A DNA stretch of 64,000 bases, from the NCBI GenBank assembly GCA_011525845.1, contig WYBP01000002.1:1-64000 (forward strand), written 5' to 3'. Positions 43,187 through 51,307 of this stretch are shown here, one piece after another. Both the position numbers and the translations under genes were made by a program. The notes under the pieces are model-generated. The model had not been told where the DNA came from, searched no databases, and saw only the letters and a list, made by a program, of their open reading frames with translations. Origin of the DNA: Gemmatimonadaceae bacterium. Its GTDB lineage: Bacteria > Gemmatimonadota > Gemmatimonadetes > Gemmatimonadales > Gemmatimonadaceae. Within the stretch, counting starts at the first letter, position 1. Each line of letters opens with the position of its first letter.

Positions 43187-44380
43187 GTGCGCCTCGTCCA
43201 CCTCTCTGACCTCCACCTCGGGTTCCGCCAGTTCCAGCGGCAGACCCCGGCCGGGATCAATCAGCGTGAAGCTGACGTCGCGGCGGCCTTCGCGCGCGCG
43301 GTGGACAAGCTCATCGACCTCGCCCCCGACGTGATCCTCATCGGGGGCGACGTGTTCCATACGGTGCGCCCCACGAACACGTCGATCCTCCACGCGTTCC
43401 AGCAGTTCTCGCGCCTCGTCGCCGCCCTCCCGAGGACCGAGGTGGTGATCGTCGCCGGGAACCACGACATGCCGCGGTCGACGGAGACGATCTGCATCCT
43501 GCGGCTCTTCGCCGCACCGCTCGGGATCCACGTGGCGGACCGGGAGCCGCGGCGACTGCGGTTCGACGCGCTCGAGCTCGCGGTGCTCGCGGTACCCGAC
43601 CTCCCGCCGGGGAGCGTCGAGCTCGCGCCCGACCCGACGGTGCGGTACAACGTCCTCCTCCTGCACGGCGAGATCCAGGGGGCGCTCCCGCACGCCGACA
43701 CGCCGGACCGCGCCGCGGCGCAGATCCCCGTGGCCGAGGTCACCCGCGAGGGATGGGACTACGTCGCGCTCGGCCACTACCACGTGTACAAGCGCGTCGC
43801 CGACCACGTGTACTACTCGGGCTCGCTCGAGTACACGAGCACGAACCCCTGGGGGGAGCTCGCCGAGGAGAAGGCGGCCAAGCTGCCGGGGAAGGGGATG
43901 ATCGAGCGCGACCTGGCCACCGGGAAGCAGACCTTCCACCCACTGCCGGTCACGCGTGCCTACCTCGACCTGCCGCCGATCGAGGGGCGCGGGATGTCGG
44001 CCGAGGACCTCGACAAGGCCATCCAGGCGGCGGTCGCCCGGGTGAGCGGCGGCGTGGAGGGGAAGGTGGTGCGCCTCGTCGCGCGCAACGTTCCCCGCCA
44101 CATCGCTCGCGAGATCGACCACAAGGCACTCCGCGAGCTGCAGCGGAGCGCGCTGCACTTCCACTTCGACACGCGCCGGCCGGAGCTGGTGAAGCGGCAG
44201 GTGGGCGGTGGGTCTCCGGGCCGGCGCCCCTCGCTCGCCGAGACGCTGCGCGAGGCGCTGCGGAGCCGGTCGCTCCCTGCCGGGGTGGATGGTGACGCGC
44301 TCATCGCGCTCGGGCTCCACTACCTGCAGGAGGCCGAGGTCTCGGAGCCCTCCCCCGAGCTGCCGGGAGAGGGCGCATGA
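43187..44380 (+). CDS. sbcD: DNA double-strand break repair nuclease, SbcD/Mre11-like
   Basis: This 397-residue metallophosphoesterase nuclease forms the Mre11-Rad50 (SbcCD) complex with the next gene product and trims DNA ends and hairpins. The phosphoesterase motifs are in order: HLSDLHLGFR (motif I, about 5-14), LIGGDVFHTVRPTN (II, about 52-65), IVAGNHDMP (III), a LLLHGEIQ segment and GHYHVYKRV (V). A C-terminal capping part follows (about 270-397). The start is GTG 43187. The stop overlaps the sbcC start by 4 nt. The protein length is like the archaeal/bacterial Mre11 type. Confidence 0.92.
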   Translation: MRLVHLSDLHLGFRQFQRQTPAGINQREADVAAAFARAVDKLIDLAPDVILIGGDVFHTVRPTNTSILHAFQQFSRLVAALPRTEVVIVAGNHDMPRSTETICILRLFAAPLGIHVADREPRRLRFDALELAVLAVPDLPPGSVELAPDPTVRYNVLLLHGEIQGALPHADTPDRAAAQIPVAEVTREGWDYVALGHYHVYKRVADHVYYSGSLEYTSTNPWGELAEEKAAKLPGKGMIERDLATGKQTFHPLPVTRAYLDLPPIEGRGMSAEDLDKAIQAAVARVSGGVEGKVVRLVARNVPRHIAREIDHKALRELQRSALHFHFDTRRPELVKRQVGGGSPGRRPSLAETLREALRSRSLPAGVDGDALIALGLHYLQEAEVSEPSPELPGEGA

Positions 44381-46845
44381 GGCTCGCGCGGCTCCGGCTC
44401 CTGAACTTCCGCCAGCACGCGGAGAGCGAGATCGAGTTCGACTCGGGCCTCACGGGGATCATCGGCCCGAACGGGGCGGGGAAGTCGACCATCCTCGAGG
44501 CGATCGCCTGGGCGCTCTATGGCGGGAACACCGTGCGCGGCGGGAACGAGTCGCTCCGCTTCCACCGCGCGAGCGCGCGCGCGCCCGTGCGGGTGGAGCT
44601 CGACTTCGACCTCGGCGGGCACCGCTACCGCGTGGTGCGGGGGCTCACCACGGCGGAGCTCTTCCTGGACGGCGGGGAGCAGCCGATCGCCAACTCGGTG
44701 ACGGCCGTGGCCGAGATGCTCCAGCGGCGCATCGGGATGACGCGCACCGAGTTCTTCAACACGTACTTCACCGGCCAGAAGGAACTCGCGGTGATGCAGT
44801 CGCTCACCGCCGGAGAGCGCGCGCAGTTCCTGTCGCGGGTGCTGGGGTACGAGCGGCTCCGCGCCGCGCAGGAGCTCTGCGCGGCGCGGCGCAAGGAGCT
44901 CGCGAGCGAGATCCAGGGGCTCCGGACCGGGATGCCCGAGGGCGATGCCGTGGCGCGCGACGAGGCGGAGACGGCGCGTGCGCTCGAGGCCGCGACCCGC
45001 GCGGCGGAGGAGGCGGACCGCCTCGAGCGGGAGACGCAGGAGGCGCTCCAGTCGGTGGCCCCGCGCTGGCTGGCGGCGCAGACGGGACGCGAGGAGCGGC
45101 AGCGCGTGGCGACGGAGCTGGCGGCCGTGGAAGGCGAGGCCGGGGCGCTCACCCGCGCCGAGGCGCGCCACGCGCAGGAGCTCGAGCAGGTGGCCGAGGC
45201 GCGGACGGCGCTCACCCCGCTGCTGCCGGACGTCGAGGCCTTCGAGCGGGTGCGGAAGGAGCTGGAGACCTCGCGCGCCCTCGCGATCAGCGATGGCCGC
45301 CGGCGGGCGCTGGCGGACACGCAGGCGGCGCTCGCCCTGGAGGTGCAGGTGCTGGGCGAACAGCGCACGCGGCTCGCGGCGGCCCCGGCGGAGGAGGAGC
45401 AGGCGACCCTCGAACTCGAGACGAAGCGGCGCGCGCTCGAGGAGGCGCAGGGGAAGCTCGAGTCGCGGCGCACCGAATGGGTCCGTGACCGCCAGGAGGT
45501 CGACACGCGGCTGCGCGCCCTCCGCGGCCAGTACGCCGAGCTCCGGGACCAGCGCGACACCCTCGTGCAGCTCGGCGACGAGGGGAAGTGCCCCACCTGC
45601 ACGCGCCCGCTCGGCGAGCACTTCCGCAACGTGCTCGACGTGCTCGAGCGCCAGATGGAGACCGTGGAGGCCGATGGTGCCTACTTCCGGTCCCGGCTGG
45701 AGCAGCTCGAGGGGATGCCGGCCGACATCGAGCACCTCGACGAACAGCGCAGGAAGCTGCAGGCGGAGGTGGGGCAGTCGGAGCGGCGGCTCGCGAAGGT
45801 GCAGGCGGGCGTGGCGCAGCTGGCACAGGTGGAGCGCGACCTCGCCGCCAAGGGTGCGCGCCTCGCCGCGGCGAGCGCCGAGCTCGAGGGGATCGCCGGC
45901 GGGTACGACGAGGCGCGGCACCGCGCGCTCGAGGCGGAGCACGCGCGCCTCGCCGAGTCGAGCACGCTCGCCAACCGGCTCTCCACGCGCATCGAGCGCG
46001 AGCCGGCACTGCTGCGGGAGGCCGAGTCGCTCGCGCGGCAGCGCGCCGCGCTGGAGGAGCGCCGCAAGGCCGCCAGCGCGCGGCTCGCGGCCCTCGAGTT
46101 CCCCGAGGATGAGTACCTCGAGCTCCGGCGGCTGCACGACGAGGTGGCGGCGGCGTACGCCGAGGCATCCCGGGCGGCGGCCGGGGCACGCGCCGGCCGT
46201 GAGCTCGCCCAGGCCGCCGCCGACCGCGCGGCGACGGCGCGCGCCGAGTACGAGCGGCTCTCCGCCCTCGTGGAGGCGCTCGAGCGCGACCGGCGCCTGC
46301 ACGAGGAGCTGCACCGCGCCTACTCCGACCTCCGCACCGACCTGAACTTCCAGCTGCGCCCGGAGGTCTCCGAGATCGCGTCGAACTTCCTCACGGAACT
46401 CACCGACGCGCGCTACACCGAGCTGGAGCTCGACGACAAGTACCGCCTGCTCGTGCTCGAGGAGGGCGTGCCGAAGCCGGTGATCTCCGGGGGCGAGGAG
46501 GACATCGCGAACCTCGTGCTGCGCCTCGCGATCTCGCAGATGATCGCGGACCGCGCCGGGCAGTCCTTCTCCCTCCTCGTGCTCGACGAGGTGTTCGGCT
46601 CGCTCGACGAGGTGCACCGGCAGAACGTGATCGACCTGCTGCGCGGCCTGCACGACCGGTTCGAGCAGGTGATCCTCATCACGCACATCGAGGGGGTGCG
46701 CGACGGGCTCGACCGCGTGGTCTCCGTCGGGTTCGACCCGAAGTCGGGCGCTGCGGTCGTGACGACGGCCGACCCGGCGCTCGCCGAGAGCGCGCTCCTG
46801 GGCGCGGGCGCGGGCGCGGGCGCGGGTGCGGGGAGCGCGGCGTGA
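44377..46845 (+). CDS. sbcC: DNA double-strand break repair ATPase, SbcC/Rad50-like
   Basis: This is the ABC-ATPase partner of SbcD: two ATPase halves joined by a long coiled coil. The 822-residue chain has Walker A IIGPNGAGKSTILEAIAWAL (about 28-47), coiled-coil regions about 170-400 and 415-690, and the zinc hook CPTC with cysteines C405 and C408. The signature is VISGGEEDIANL and Walker B is SLLVLDEVFGSLDE. The length is normal for Rad50-type bacterial SbcC (800-1000 residues). The last residues are a Gly-Ala repeat encoded by five GGCGCG-type hexamers (46801-46830). It is joined by ATGA to sbcD and by a GTGA overlap to the GNAT gene. Confidence 0.93.
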   Translation: MRLARLRLLNFRQHAESEIEFDSGLTGIIGPNGAGKSTILEAIAWALYGGNTVRGGNESLRFHRASARAPVRVELDFDLGGHRYRVVRGLTTAELFLDGGEQPIANSVTAVAEMLQRRIGMTRTEFFNTYFTGQKELAVMQSLTAGERAQFLSRVLGYERLRAAQELCAARRKELASEIQGLRTGMPEGDAVARDEAETARALEAATRAAEEADRLERETQEALQSVAPRWLAAQTGREERQRVATELAAVEGEAGALTRAEARHAQELEQVAEARTALTPLLPDVEAFERVRKELETSRALAISDGRRRALADTQAALALEVQVLGEQRTRLAAAPAEEEQATLELETKRRALEEAQGKLESRRTEWVRDRQEVDTRLRALRGQYAELRDQRDTLVQLGDEGKCPTCTRPLGEHFRNVLDVLERQMETVEADGAYFRSRLEQLEGMPADIEHLDEQRRKLQAEVGQSERRLAKVQAGVAQLAQVERDLAAKGARLAAASAELEGIAGGYDEARHRALEAEHARLAESSTLANRLSTRIEREPALLREAESLARQRAALEERRKAASARLAALEFPEDEYLELRRLHDEVAAAYAEASRAAAGARAGRELAQAAADRAATARAEYERLSALVEALERDRRLHEELHRAYSDLRTDLNFQLRPEVSEIASNFLTELTDARYTELELDDKYRLLVLEEGVPKPVISGGEEDIANLVLRLAISQMIADRAGQSFSLLVLDEVFGSLDEVHRQNVIDLLRGLHDRFEQVILITHIEGVRDGLDRVVSVGFDPKSGAAVVTTADPALAESALLGAGAGAGAGAGSAA
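46801..46830 (+). repeat. Five tandem GGCGCG-type hexamers at the sbcC 3' end
   Basis: Four perfect GGCGCG copies and one GGTGCG encode a Gly-Ala run at the extreme C-terminus of SbcC. Copy number change would alter only tail length and keep the frame. Confidence 0.75.
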
Positions 46846-47807
46846 GCGACGTCGCCTCCCGCGTGAGCGGCCCCTTCCCGATCCGCGACGAGGACCTCAC
46901 GGCCCTCAACGGGCTCTTCAGCGACGCCTTCAGCGAGCGTTACCGCCGCGACGGGATGGCCGGCGTGCGCGTGCCGCCGCTCAACCCGGTGATCTGGCGC
47001 TTCGCGATCGAGGGGTCCGCGAAGGGCGCGATGCTCTGGCGCGACGGCCTCGGGAAGATCGCCGCCTTCAACCTCGCGCACGTCTCCGGCCGCGAGGGCT
47101 GGATGGGACCGCTCGCGGTGCGTGACGACCTGCAGGGTCACGGGCTCGGGCGCACCATCGTGCGCGCGGGCATCGAGTACCTCCGCGGGGCCGGCTGCAG
47201 GGTGATCGGGCTCGAGACGATGCCGCGGACGATGGACAACATCGGTTTCTATGCCGCCCTCGGGTTCCTCCCCGGCCGGCTCACCATCACGCTCACGCTC
47301 GACGCGCAGCCCGCGACGGACCGGCGGCCGCCCCTCCTCAGCGAGCATGCGGCGGACGAGCGCGCGGCGATCATCACGGAGGCGGCCGCGCTGGCCGATG
47401 CGGTGCGCGCGGGGAGCGACTACTCGCGCGAGATCGTGCTCACCCTCGGGCATGGGCTCGGCGACCTGCTCCTCCTGCGCGACAACTGGGGGGAGATGGA
47501 GGGGTTCGCGCTCTTCCACGACGCGCCCCTGGTGGAGGGGCGCAGCCGGGAGGAGCTCCGCGTGCTCAAGCTCGTGCTGCGCGACGTCGGGGCGATGCCC
47601 CGGATGGCGGAGGCGCTCGCGGCGCAGGCCCGGCGGAGTGGCGTGATGCGCGTCGCCATCCGCGTGCAGGGCGACTATCCCGGCGCGTTCCGCGCACTCG
47701 TGGCGCGCGGCGCGCACGTGCGCTGGACGGACCTGCGGATGAACCTCACCGGCTTCGAGGAGGTGCCGGCGGCGTCGGGGGTGGTGCTCTCGAACTGGGA
47801 GATCTGA
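46842..47807 (+). CDS. GNAT acetyltransferase-like protein, two-domain
   Basis: This 321-residue protein starts GTG 46842 within the sbcC stop. The N-terminal half is a GNAT fold with the acetyl-CoA motif GPLAVRDDLQGHGLGRTIVR (motif A, about 90-109) and NIGFYAALGFLPGRLTITL (motif B, about 133-151). The C-terminal half (about 165-321) is a second, degenerate GNAT-like unit with REIVLTLGHGLGDLLLLRDN. It is the last gene of the repair operon, so a link to DNA repair is possible but not shown. Substrate unknown. Confidence 0.85.
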   Translation: MSDVASRVSGPFPIRDEDLTALNGLFSDAFSERYRRDGMAGVRVPPLNPVIWRFAIEGSAKGAMLWRDGLGKIAAFNLAHVSGREGWMGPLAVRDDLQGHGLGRTIVRAGIEYLRGAGCRVIGLETMPRTMDNIGFYAALGFLPGRLTITLTLDAQPATDRRPPLLSEHAADERAAIITEAAALADAVRAGSDYSREIVLTLGHGLGDLLLLRDNWGEMEGFALFHDAPLVEGRSREELRVLKLVLRDVGAMPRMAEALAAQARRSGVMRVAIRVQGDYPGAFRALVARGAHVRWTDLRMNLTGFEEVPAASGVVLSNWEI

Positions 47808-47814
47808 CGCGGCG

Positions 47815-47982
47815 CTACGGCGTCCGCTTCCGCGCGCGTTCGCCGCGCTTGACCGCGCCGAGGATCACGAAGAACACCCCGAGCGTGAGCAGGAGGTGGA
47901 TCAGGCCGGGGGCCTCGAACAGGAAGGTGCCGGCGGCCCAGAGGACGAGCATCGCGAGCCCAGCGATCGTGGTCAGGTCCAT
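47815..47982 (-). CDS. Small two-segment membrane protein, lmo0937/DUF5670-like
   Basis: This 55-residue protein reads MDLTTIAGLAMLVLWAAGTF then LFEAPGLIHLLLTLGVFFVI and ends LGAVKRGERARKRTP: two hydrophobic segments with a basic tail, as in the small bacterial lmo0937/DUF5670-like family. It is convergent with the GNAT gene (7-nt gap). No clear Shine-Dalgarno sequence precedes the ATG, so the start is uncertain, but its hydrophobic pattern and tight fit between genes support a real gene. Function unknown. Confidence 0.6.
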   Translation of the reverse strand: MDLTTIAGLAMLVLWAAGTFLFEAPGLIHLLLTLGVFFVILGAVKRGERARKRTP

Positions 47983-48009
47983 CGTGACGGGAGCAAGGGG
48001 AATCGCCGA

Positions 48010-48038
48010 TTGACGGTCGGCGGGCCGGGTCCTACATT
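48010..48038 (+). promoter_or_regulatory. Sigma-70-type promoter of the structured RNA
   Basis: TTGACG (48010-48015) and TACATT (48033-48038) are separated by exactly 17 nt, a near-consensus housekeeping promoter and the best one seen in the window. Transcription would start at about A48045. Confidence 0.75.
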
Positions 48039-48044
48039 CGACGC

Positions 48045-48215
48045 AGTGACGAGTTGGGGCGGAGAGAATTCACTTTTTGAGCCGATAAGTCCTTAGAGGC
48101 GGGTCCGACATCTCTGTCAACGCCATGCCCGGACGCCGGGAAGACGGAAATAGGGTGAGGGCCTCATGCATTCGACAGGGCTTCAAAAACCTCTCTTCGT
48201 TCCCACCTCTCTCCG
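48045..48215 (+). ncRNA. ssrS: Structured non-coding RNA resembling 6S RNA
   Basis: This roughly 170-nt RNA lies in the largest gene-free stretch (308 nt), between a strong promoter and a strong terminator. The sequence predicts a 6S-like shape. A 12-13-bp closing stem (48055-48067 with 48192-48205, one bulge) opens into a bubble, then AAGUCC (48087-48092) pairs with GGGCUU (48178-48183), GAGGC (48096-48100) with GCCUC (48161-48165), and an apical arm follows. The 5' side of the bubble reads UUUUUGAGCCGAUAAGUCC, close to the UGAGCCGAUA of E. coli 6S RNA, and the 3' side has GGGCUUCAAAAACC. 6S RNA mimics an open promoter and binds RNA polymerase. Ends are estimated. Another structured RNA is possible. 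Confidence 0.65.
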
Positions 48216-48249
48216 AAGCTCCGTCCCTCGGGACGGGGCTTCGGTCTTT
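48213..48249 (+). terminator. Intrinsic terminator of the structured RNA
   Basis: CCGAAGCUCCGUCCC (48213-48227) pairs almost perfectly with GGGACGGGGCUUCGG (48230-48244), a 14-15-bp stem with a CUCG-type loop, and is followed by UCUUU. It lies directly after the RNA and before the PTPS gene. Confidence 0.85.
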
Positions 48250-48290
48250 CGGCCCCTGCGTGCCTCAAATGTAATCCCCGCCCCCGACCG

Positions 48291-48704
48291 ATGCCCCTCG
48301 TCGCCATCACCCGCATCCTCCGCTTCAACGCCGCCCACCGCGTCTACAACCCCGCGCTGAGCGATGCGGAGAACGACCGCCTGTTCGGGAAGTGCAACAA
48401 CCCGAACTGGCACGGGCACAACTACACGCTCGAGGTGACGGTCGAGGGCGAGGTGGACCCGAAGACGGGGTACGTGATCGACCTGGGCGACCTGAAGCGG
48501 GTCGCCGAGCGGGAGCTGATCGTGCACCTCGACCACAAGAACCTGAACCTCGACGTACCCTTCATGTCGGGAACCATTCCCACGACCGAGAACTTGGTGG
48601 TCGCATGCTGGCGCATCCTCGCGCCCAAGGTCGCCCCGGCGCGGCTGGCCAAGCTGCGCCTCTGGGAAACGGAGAACCATTATGTCGACTACGAAGGCCG
48701 CTGA
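48291..48704 (+). CDS. 6-pyruvoyltetrahydropterin synthase / 6-carboxytetrahydropterin synthase family protein
   Basis: The 137-residue T-fold enzyme converts dihydroneopterin triphosphate. It has [10 protein letters not shown] (first zinc-ligand His), [18 protein letters not shown] with the catalytic Cys and the HGH zinc pair, and [13 protein letters not shown] and TTENLVV later in the chain. The CNNPNxHGHNY pattern looks more like true PTPS than like typical QueD. It overlaps folE by 23 nt and is followed by an SDR gene, so a tetrahydrobiopterin-like pterin pathway is favoured, with queuosine synthesis as the alternative. The gene starts 42 nt after the RNA terminator. Confidence 0.85.
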   Translation: MPLVAITRILRFNAAHRVYNPALSDAENDRLFGKCNNPNWHGHNYTLEVTVEGEVDPKTGYVIDLGDLKRVAERELIVHLDHKNLNLDVPFMSGTIPTTENLVVACWRILAPKVAPARLAKLRLWETENHYVDYEGR

Positions 48705-49344
48705 GCTCGCGCGCATGGACGTCAAGCCGATCTCGGGATCGGACCAGTTCGAGGCCGACCCGCCGCTGCGCGGCGCGGACCGCCTCGAGTTCGAGAACAT
48801 CGTGCGCCGCCAGCTCGAGCTCCTCGGCGAGGACCCGGGGCGCGAAGGGCTCCTGAAGACCCCGGAGCGCGTCACCAAGTCCATGGCCTGGCTCACCCGC
48901 GGCTACGCGATGGACGTGGCCGACGTCGTGGGCGACGCCGTGTTCGAGGAGGAGCACGCCTCCATGGTGATGGTGCGCGACATCGAGCTCTACTCGCTCT
49001 GCGAGCACCACCTCCTCCCGTTCTACGGCAAGGCGCACATCGCGTACATCCCGAGGGGGCGGATCGTGGGGCTCTCGAAGCTCCCGCGGATCGTCGAGGT
49101 GTTCGCGCGGCGGTTGCAGGTGCAGGAGCGGCTCACCGAGCAGATCGCCGAGGCCATCGAGGACGTCCTCGCGCCGCACGGCGTGGGCGTGGTGATCGAG
49201 TGCGAGCACCTCTGCATGATGATGCGCGGCGTGGAGAAGCAGAACTCGCGCACCATCACCTCCGCGCTGCGGGGCTCCTTCCGCGACGATGCGATGACGC
49301 GGGACGAGTTCCTCCGCCTCGCCTACGGCCCGGCCACGCGGTGA
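48682..49344 (+). CDS. folE: GTP cyclohydrolase I
   Basis: FolE opens the imidazole ring of GTP to make dihydroneopterin triphosphate, the common precursor of folate, queuosine and biopterin. The 220-residue protein has the conserved zinc and catalytic segments [20 protein letters not shown] and [19 protein letters not shown], as well as [15 protein letters not shown]. The ATG at 48682 is used because GGAGA lies six bases upstream, though an internal ATG at 48715 is also possible. It sits between the PTPS-like and SDR genes, and its stop overlaps the SDR start by 4 nt. Confidence 0.96.
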   Translation: MSTTKAAELARMDVKPISGSDQFEADPPLRGADRLEFENIVRRQLELLGEDPGREGLLKTPERVTKSMAWLTRGYAMDVADVVGDAVFEEEHASMVMVRDIELYSLCEHHLLPFYGKAHIAYIPRGRIVGLSKLPRIVEVFARRLQVQERLTEQIAEAIEDVLAPHGVGVVIECEHLCMMMRGVEKQNSRTITSALRGSFRDDAMTRDEFLRLAYGPATR

Positions 49345-50063
49345 CCGCGCCGCCGCTCGCCGGGCGCAGCGCCCTCGTCACGGGGGCCTCGCGCGGGATC
49401 GGCGCGGCCACCGCGCGCTCGCTCGCGGCGCTCGGCGCCCGGGTGGTCGTCACCGCGCGCACGAAGGACGCCCTCGAGGCGCTCGCCCGTTCGCTCCCGC
49501 ACGAGGCGGTCGCGATCGCGGCCGACCTGGCGGCACCGGCGGCGGCGACCGAGCTCTCCGCGCAGGTGCACGGTGCGCTCGGCGGGCCCCCGGACATCGT
49601 CGTGCACGCCGCCGGGACCTTCCCGCTCTCGCCGGTCGAGTCGCTCGCCGACGCCGAGCTGGATGCCGCGCTCGCGCTGCACGTCGCGTTCCCGATCCGG
49701 ATGGTGCGCGCCCTGATGCCGGGGTTCCGCGCGCGCGGGTCCGGGCACTTCGTGATGATCGGGTCCGTCGCGGACCGCATCGTCTTCCCCGGGAACGCGG
49801 CGTACGCCGCGTCCAAGCACGGGCTGCGCGCCGCCCACGAGGCCGTGCGGGCCGAATCGCGCGGGAGTGGCGTGCGCACCACCCTCATCTCGCCGGCCGC
49901 GACCGACACCGCGATCTGGGATCCGCACCATCCGGACCTGTCCCCCACCCTCCCCTCGCGCGCGGAGATGCTCCGGGACGGGGACGTGGCGGACGCCGTC
50001 TGCTGGGCGGTGACCCGCCCCGCGCACGTCAACGTCGAGGAAGTGCGGCTGGCGCGGAGCTGA
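49341..50063 (+). CDS. Short-chain dehydrogenase/reductase, possible sepiapterin-reductase-like
   Basis: This 240-residue classical SDR has the cofactor motif [15 protein letters not shown] (TGxxxGIG, about 13-20), an acidic/basic cofactor-choice region, VVHAAGTFP in place of NNAG, and the catalytic S-Y-K set in [10 protein letters not shown] and YAASKHG. It is NAD(P)H-dependent. Being in one operon with folE and a PTPS-like gene makes sepiapterin reductase activity, the last step of tetrahydrobiopterin synthesis, a good guess. A general ketoreductase is the alternative. It starts GTG 49341. Confidence 0.85.
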   Translation: MTAPPLAGRSALVTGASRGIGAATARSLAALGARVVVTARTKDALEALARSLPHEAVAIAADLAAPAAATELSAQVHGALGGPPDIVVHAAGTFPLSPVESLADAELDAALALHVAFPIRMVRALMPGFRARGSGHFVMIGSVADRIVFPGNAAYAASKHGLRAAHEAVRAESRGSGVRTTLISPAATDTAIWDPHHPDLSPTLPSRAEMLRDGDVADAVCWAVTRPAHVNVEEVRLARS

Positions 50064-50075
50064 GCGCGCGGGTGC

Positions 50076-51212
50076 TCAGGTGGCGCCGATCCCCGCGAGC
50101 ACGTCGTCCTCGAACTCGTCCGCCAGCGCCCGCGTGACGGCGAAGAAGCTCTCCGTCCGTTCGTAGAGCGCGCGCTGCCGGTCCGCGCTCGTCGGCGCAC
50201 CCTCGCCGATCGCGCGGAGCTCCGCGAAGTACGCCTCGCTCCCCTTCGCATGCCCCTCGCGGGCGATCTCCTCCAGGGTGCGCAGCAGGTAGTCGCGCAC
50301 CGGCTCGGTGTGCCCCTCGTCGCTGGTGACGTACTCCGCCTCCATGCCGTGCCGCGAGGCGCGCCACTTGTTCTCCCGCACGAGGAACTCCGGAGGGTGC
50401 CTCCGCCCCTTGCCGGCGGCCACGCGCGCCCCCGCACGCTTCGCGAGCGCCTGCGCCAGCGCGACGATCGCGCAGGTCTCGCGGATGGAGGCGAGGCCGT
50501 CGCAGACGCGGATCTCCAGCGTGCCGTACCGCGGACTCGGCCGGATGTCCCACCAGAGGTCCTTCAGCGAGGTGATCGCGTGCACCCGCTGGAGCGTCTC
50601 GACGAGCGAGGTGAACTCCTTCCAGTCGTTGAGCAGGATCGGGCTGCCGCCGGTCGGCATCGCCTCGAACACCGTCACGCGCGAGGAGGCGAGCCCGGTC
50701 ACCTCGCCCTGCCAGTAGGGCGAGGAGGTGGAGATCGCGAGGAGCAGCCCGAGTTCGCGCAGGAGCTCGTTCTGCACGGCGATGCAGGTCTCCGCGTCGG
50801 GCATGCCGATGTGCACGTGCAGCCCGAAGATCAGCAGCCGGCGCGCGATCCACTGGTTGCGGGCGATCAGGCCGTGATACCGCTCGGAGGGGAAGAGCTT
50901 CCGCTCCTGGTAGCGCGCGGTCGGGTGCGTGCCCGTCGAGATGAACCGCACCCCGTGCTCCCGCGCCAGCGCGAGGAGGGGCACCGCCGTCGCGCGCAGG
51001 TCCCGCTCGGCATCGGCGGGGGACCGGCAGATCCCCGTGCTCATCTCAAGCATGGACTGGAAGATCTCCGGCTGCACCTTCGGTGACTCCCCCCACCGGC
51101 TGATGAGTTGCGAGGCCTTCGGGGTGAGTTCGTGCGTCTCGCGGTCGACGATCTGCAGCTCGACCTCGACGCCCAGCGTGTACGGTTCCGACTTGGCGAA
51201 TTCCAGCTTCAT
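50076..51212 (-). CDS. Carboxylate-amine ligase of the GCS2/YbdK family
   Basis: The 378-residue protein is an ATP-dependent ligase of the glutamate-cysteine ligase 2 family. It has YTLGVEVELQIVDRETHEL (about 11-29), a substrate-binding QSMLEMSTGICRSPADAERD, STGTHPTARYQERKLFPSERYHG in the middle (seen as separate blocks), LLIFGLHVHIGMPDAE and SPRYGTLEIRVCDGLASIRE. YbdK-like members have weak gamma-glutamyl activity in vitro and their substrate is often unclear. The ATG at 51212 is divergent from the methyltransferase-like gene over a gap with a TATACT promoter. No other glutathione gene is nearby. Confidence 0.9.
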   Translation of the reverse strand: MKLEFAKSEPYTLGVEVELQIVDRETHELTPKASQLISRWGESPKVQPEIFQSMLEMSTGICRSPADAERDLRATAVPLLALAREHGVRFISTGTHPTARYQERKLFPSERYHGLIARNQWIARRLLIFGLHVHIGMPDAETCIAVQNELLRELGLLLAISTSSPYWQGEVTGLASSRVTVFEAMPTGGSPILLNDWKEFTSLVETLQRVHAITSLKDLWWDIRPSPRYGTLEIRVCDGLASIRETCAIVALAQALAKRAGARVAAGKGRRHPPEFLVRENKWRASRHGMEAEYVTSDEGHTEPVRDYLLRTLEEIAREGHAKGSEAYFAELRAIGEGAPTSADRQRALYERTESFFAVTRALADEFEDDVLAGIGAT

Positions 51213-51262
51213 GGCTTCTTACGGATCAGCGCGCGAGCGCGCGTGGGGATATTGTCGATTCC

Positions 51263-51272
51263 TAGTATACTA
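51263..51272. promoter_or_regulatory. TAGTATACTA palindrome, divergent promoter
   Basis: A perfect 10-bp palindrome in an AT-rich spot of the gap between divergent genes 51212 and 51308. It supplies a TATACT -10 on either strand (51266-51271 for +). Clear -35 boxes were not found. Confidence 0.55.
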
Positions 51273-51307
51273 ACCGTTCCGCCACCTTCACGGCCCGCTC
51301 CGGACCC

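Noticed and set aside
48046-48096. Short reading frame starting GTG 48046 (16 codons)
   Set aside because: It lies inside the structured RNA and begins at the presumed transcription start; it has no ribosome site, so a peptide is unlikely.
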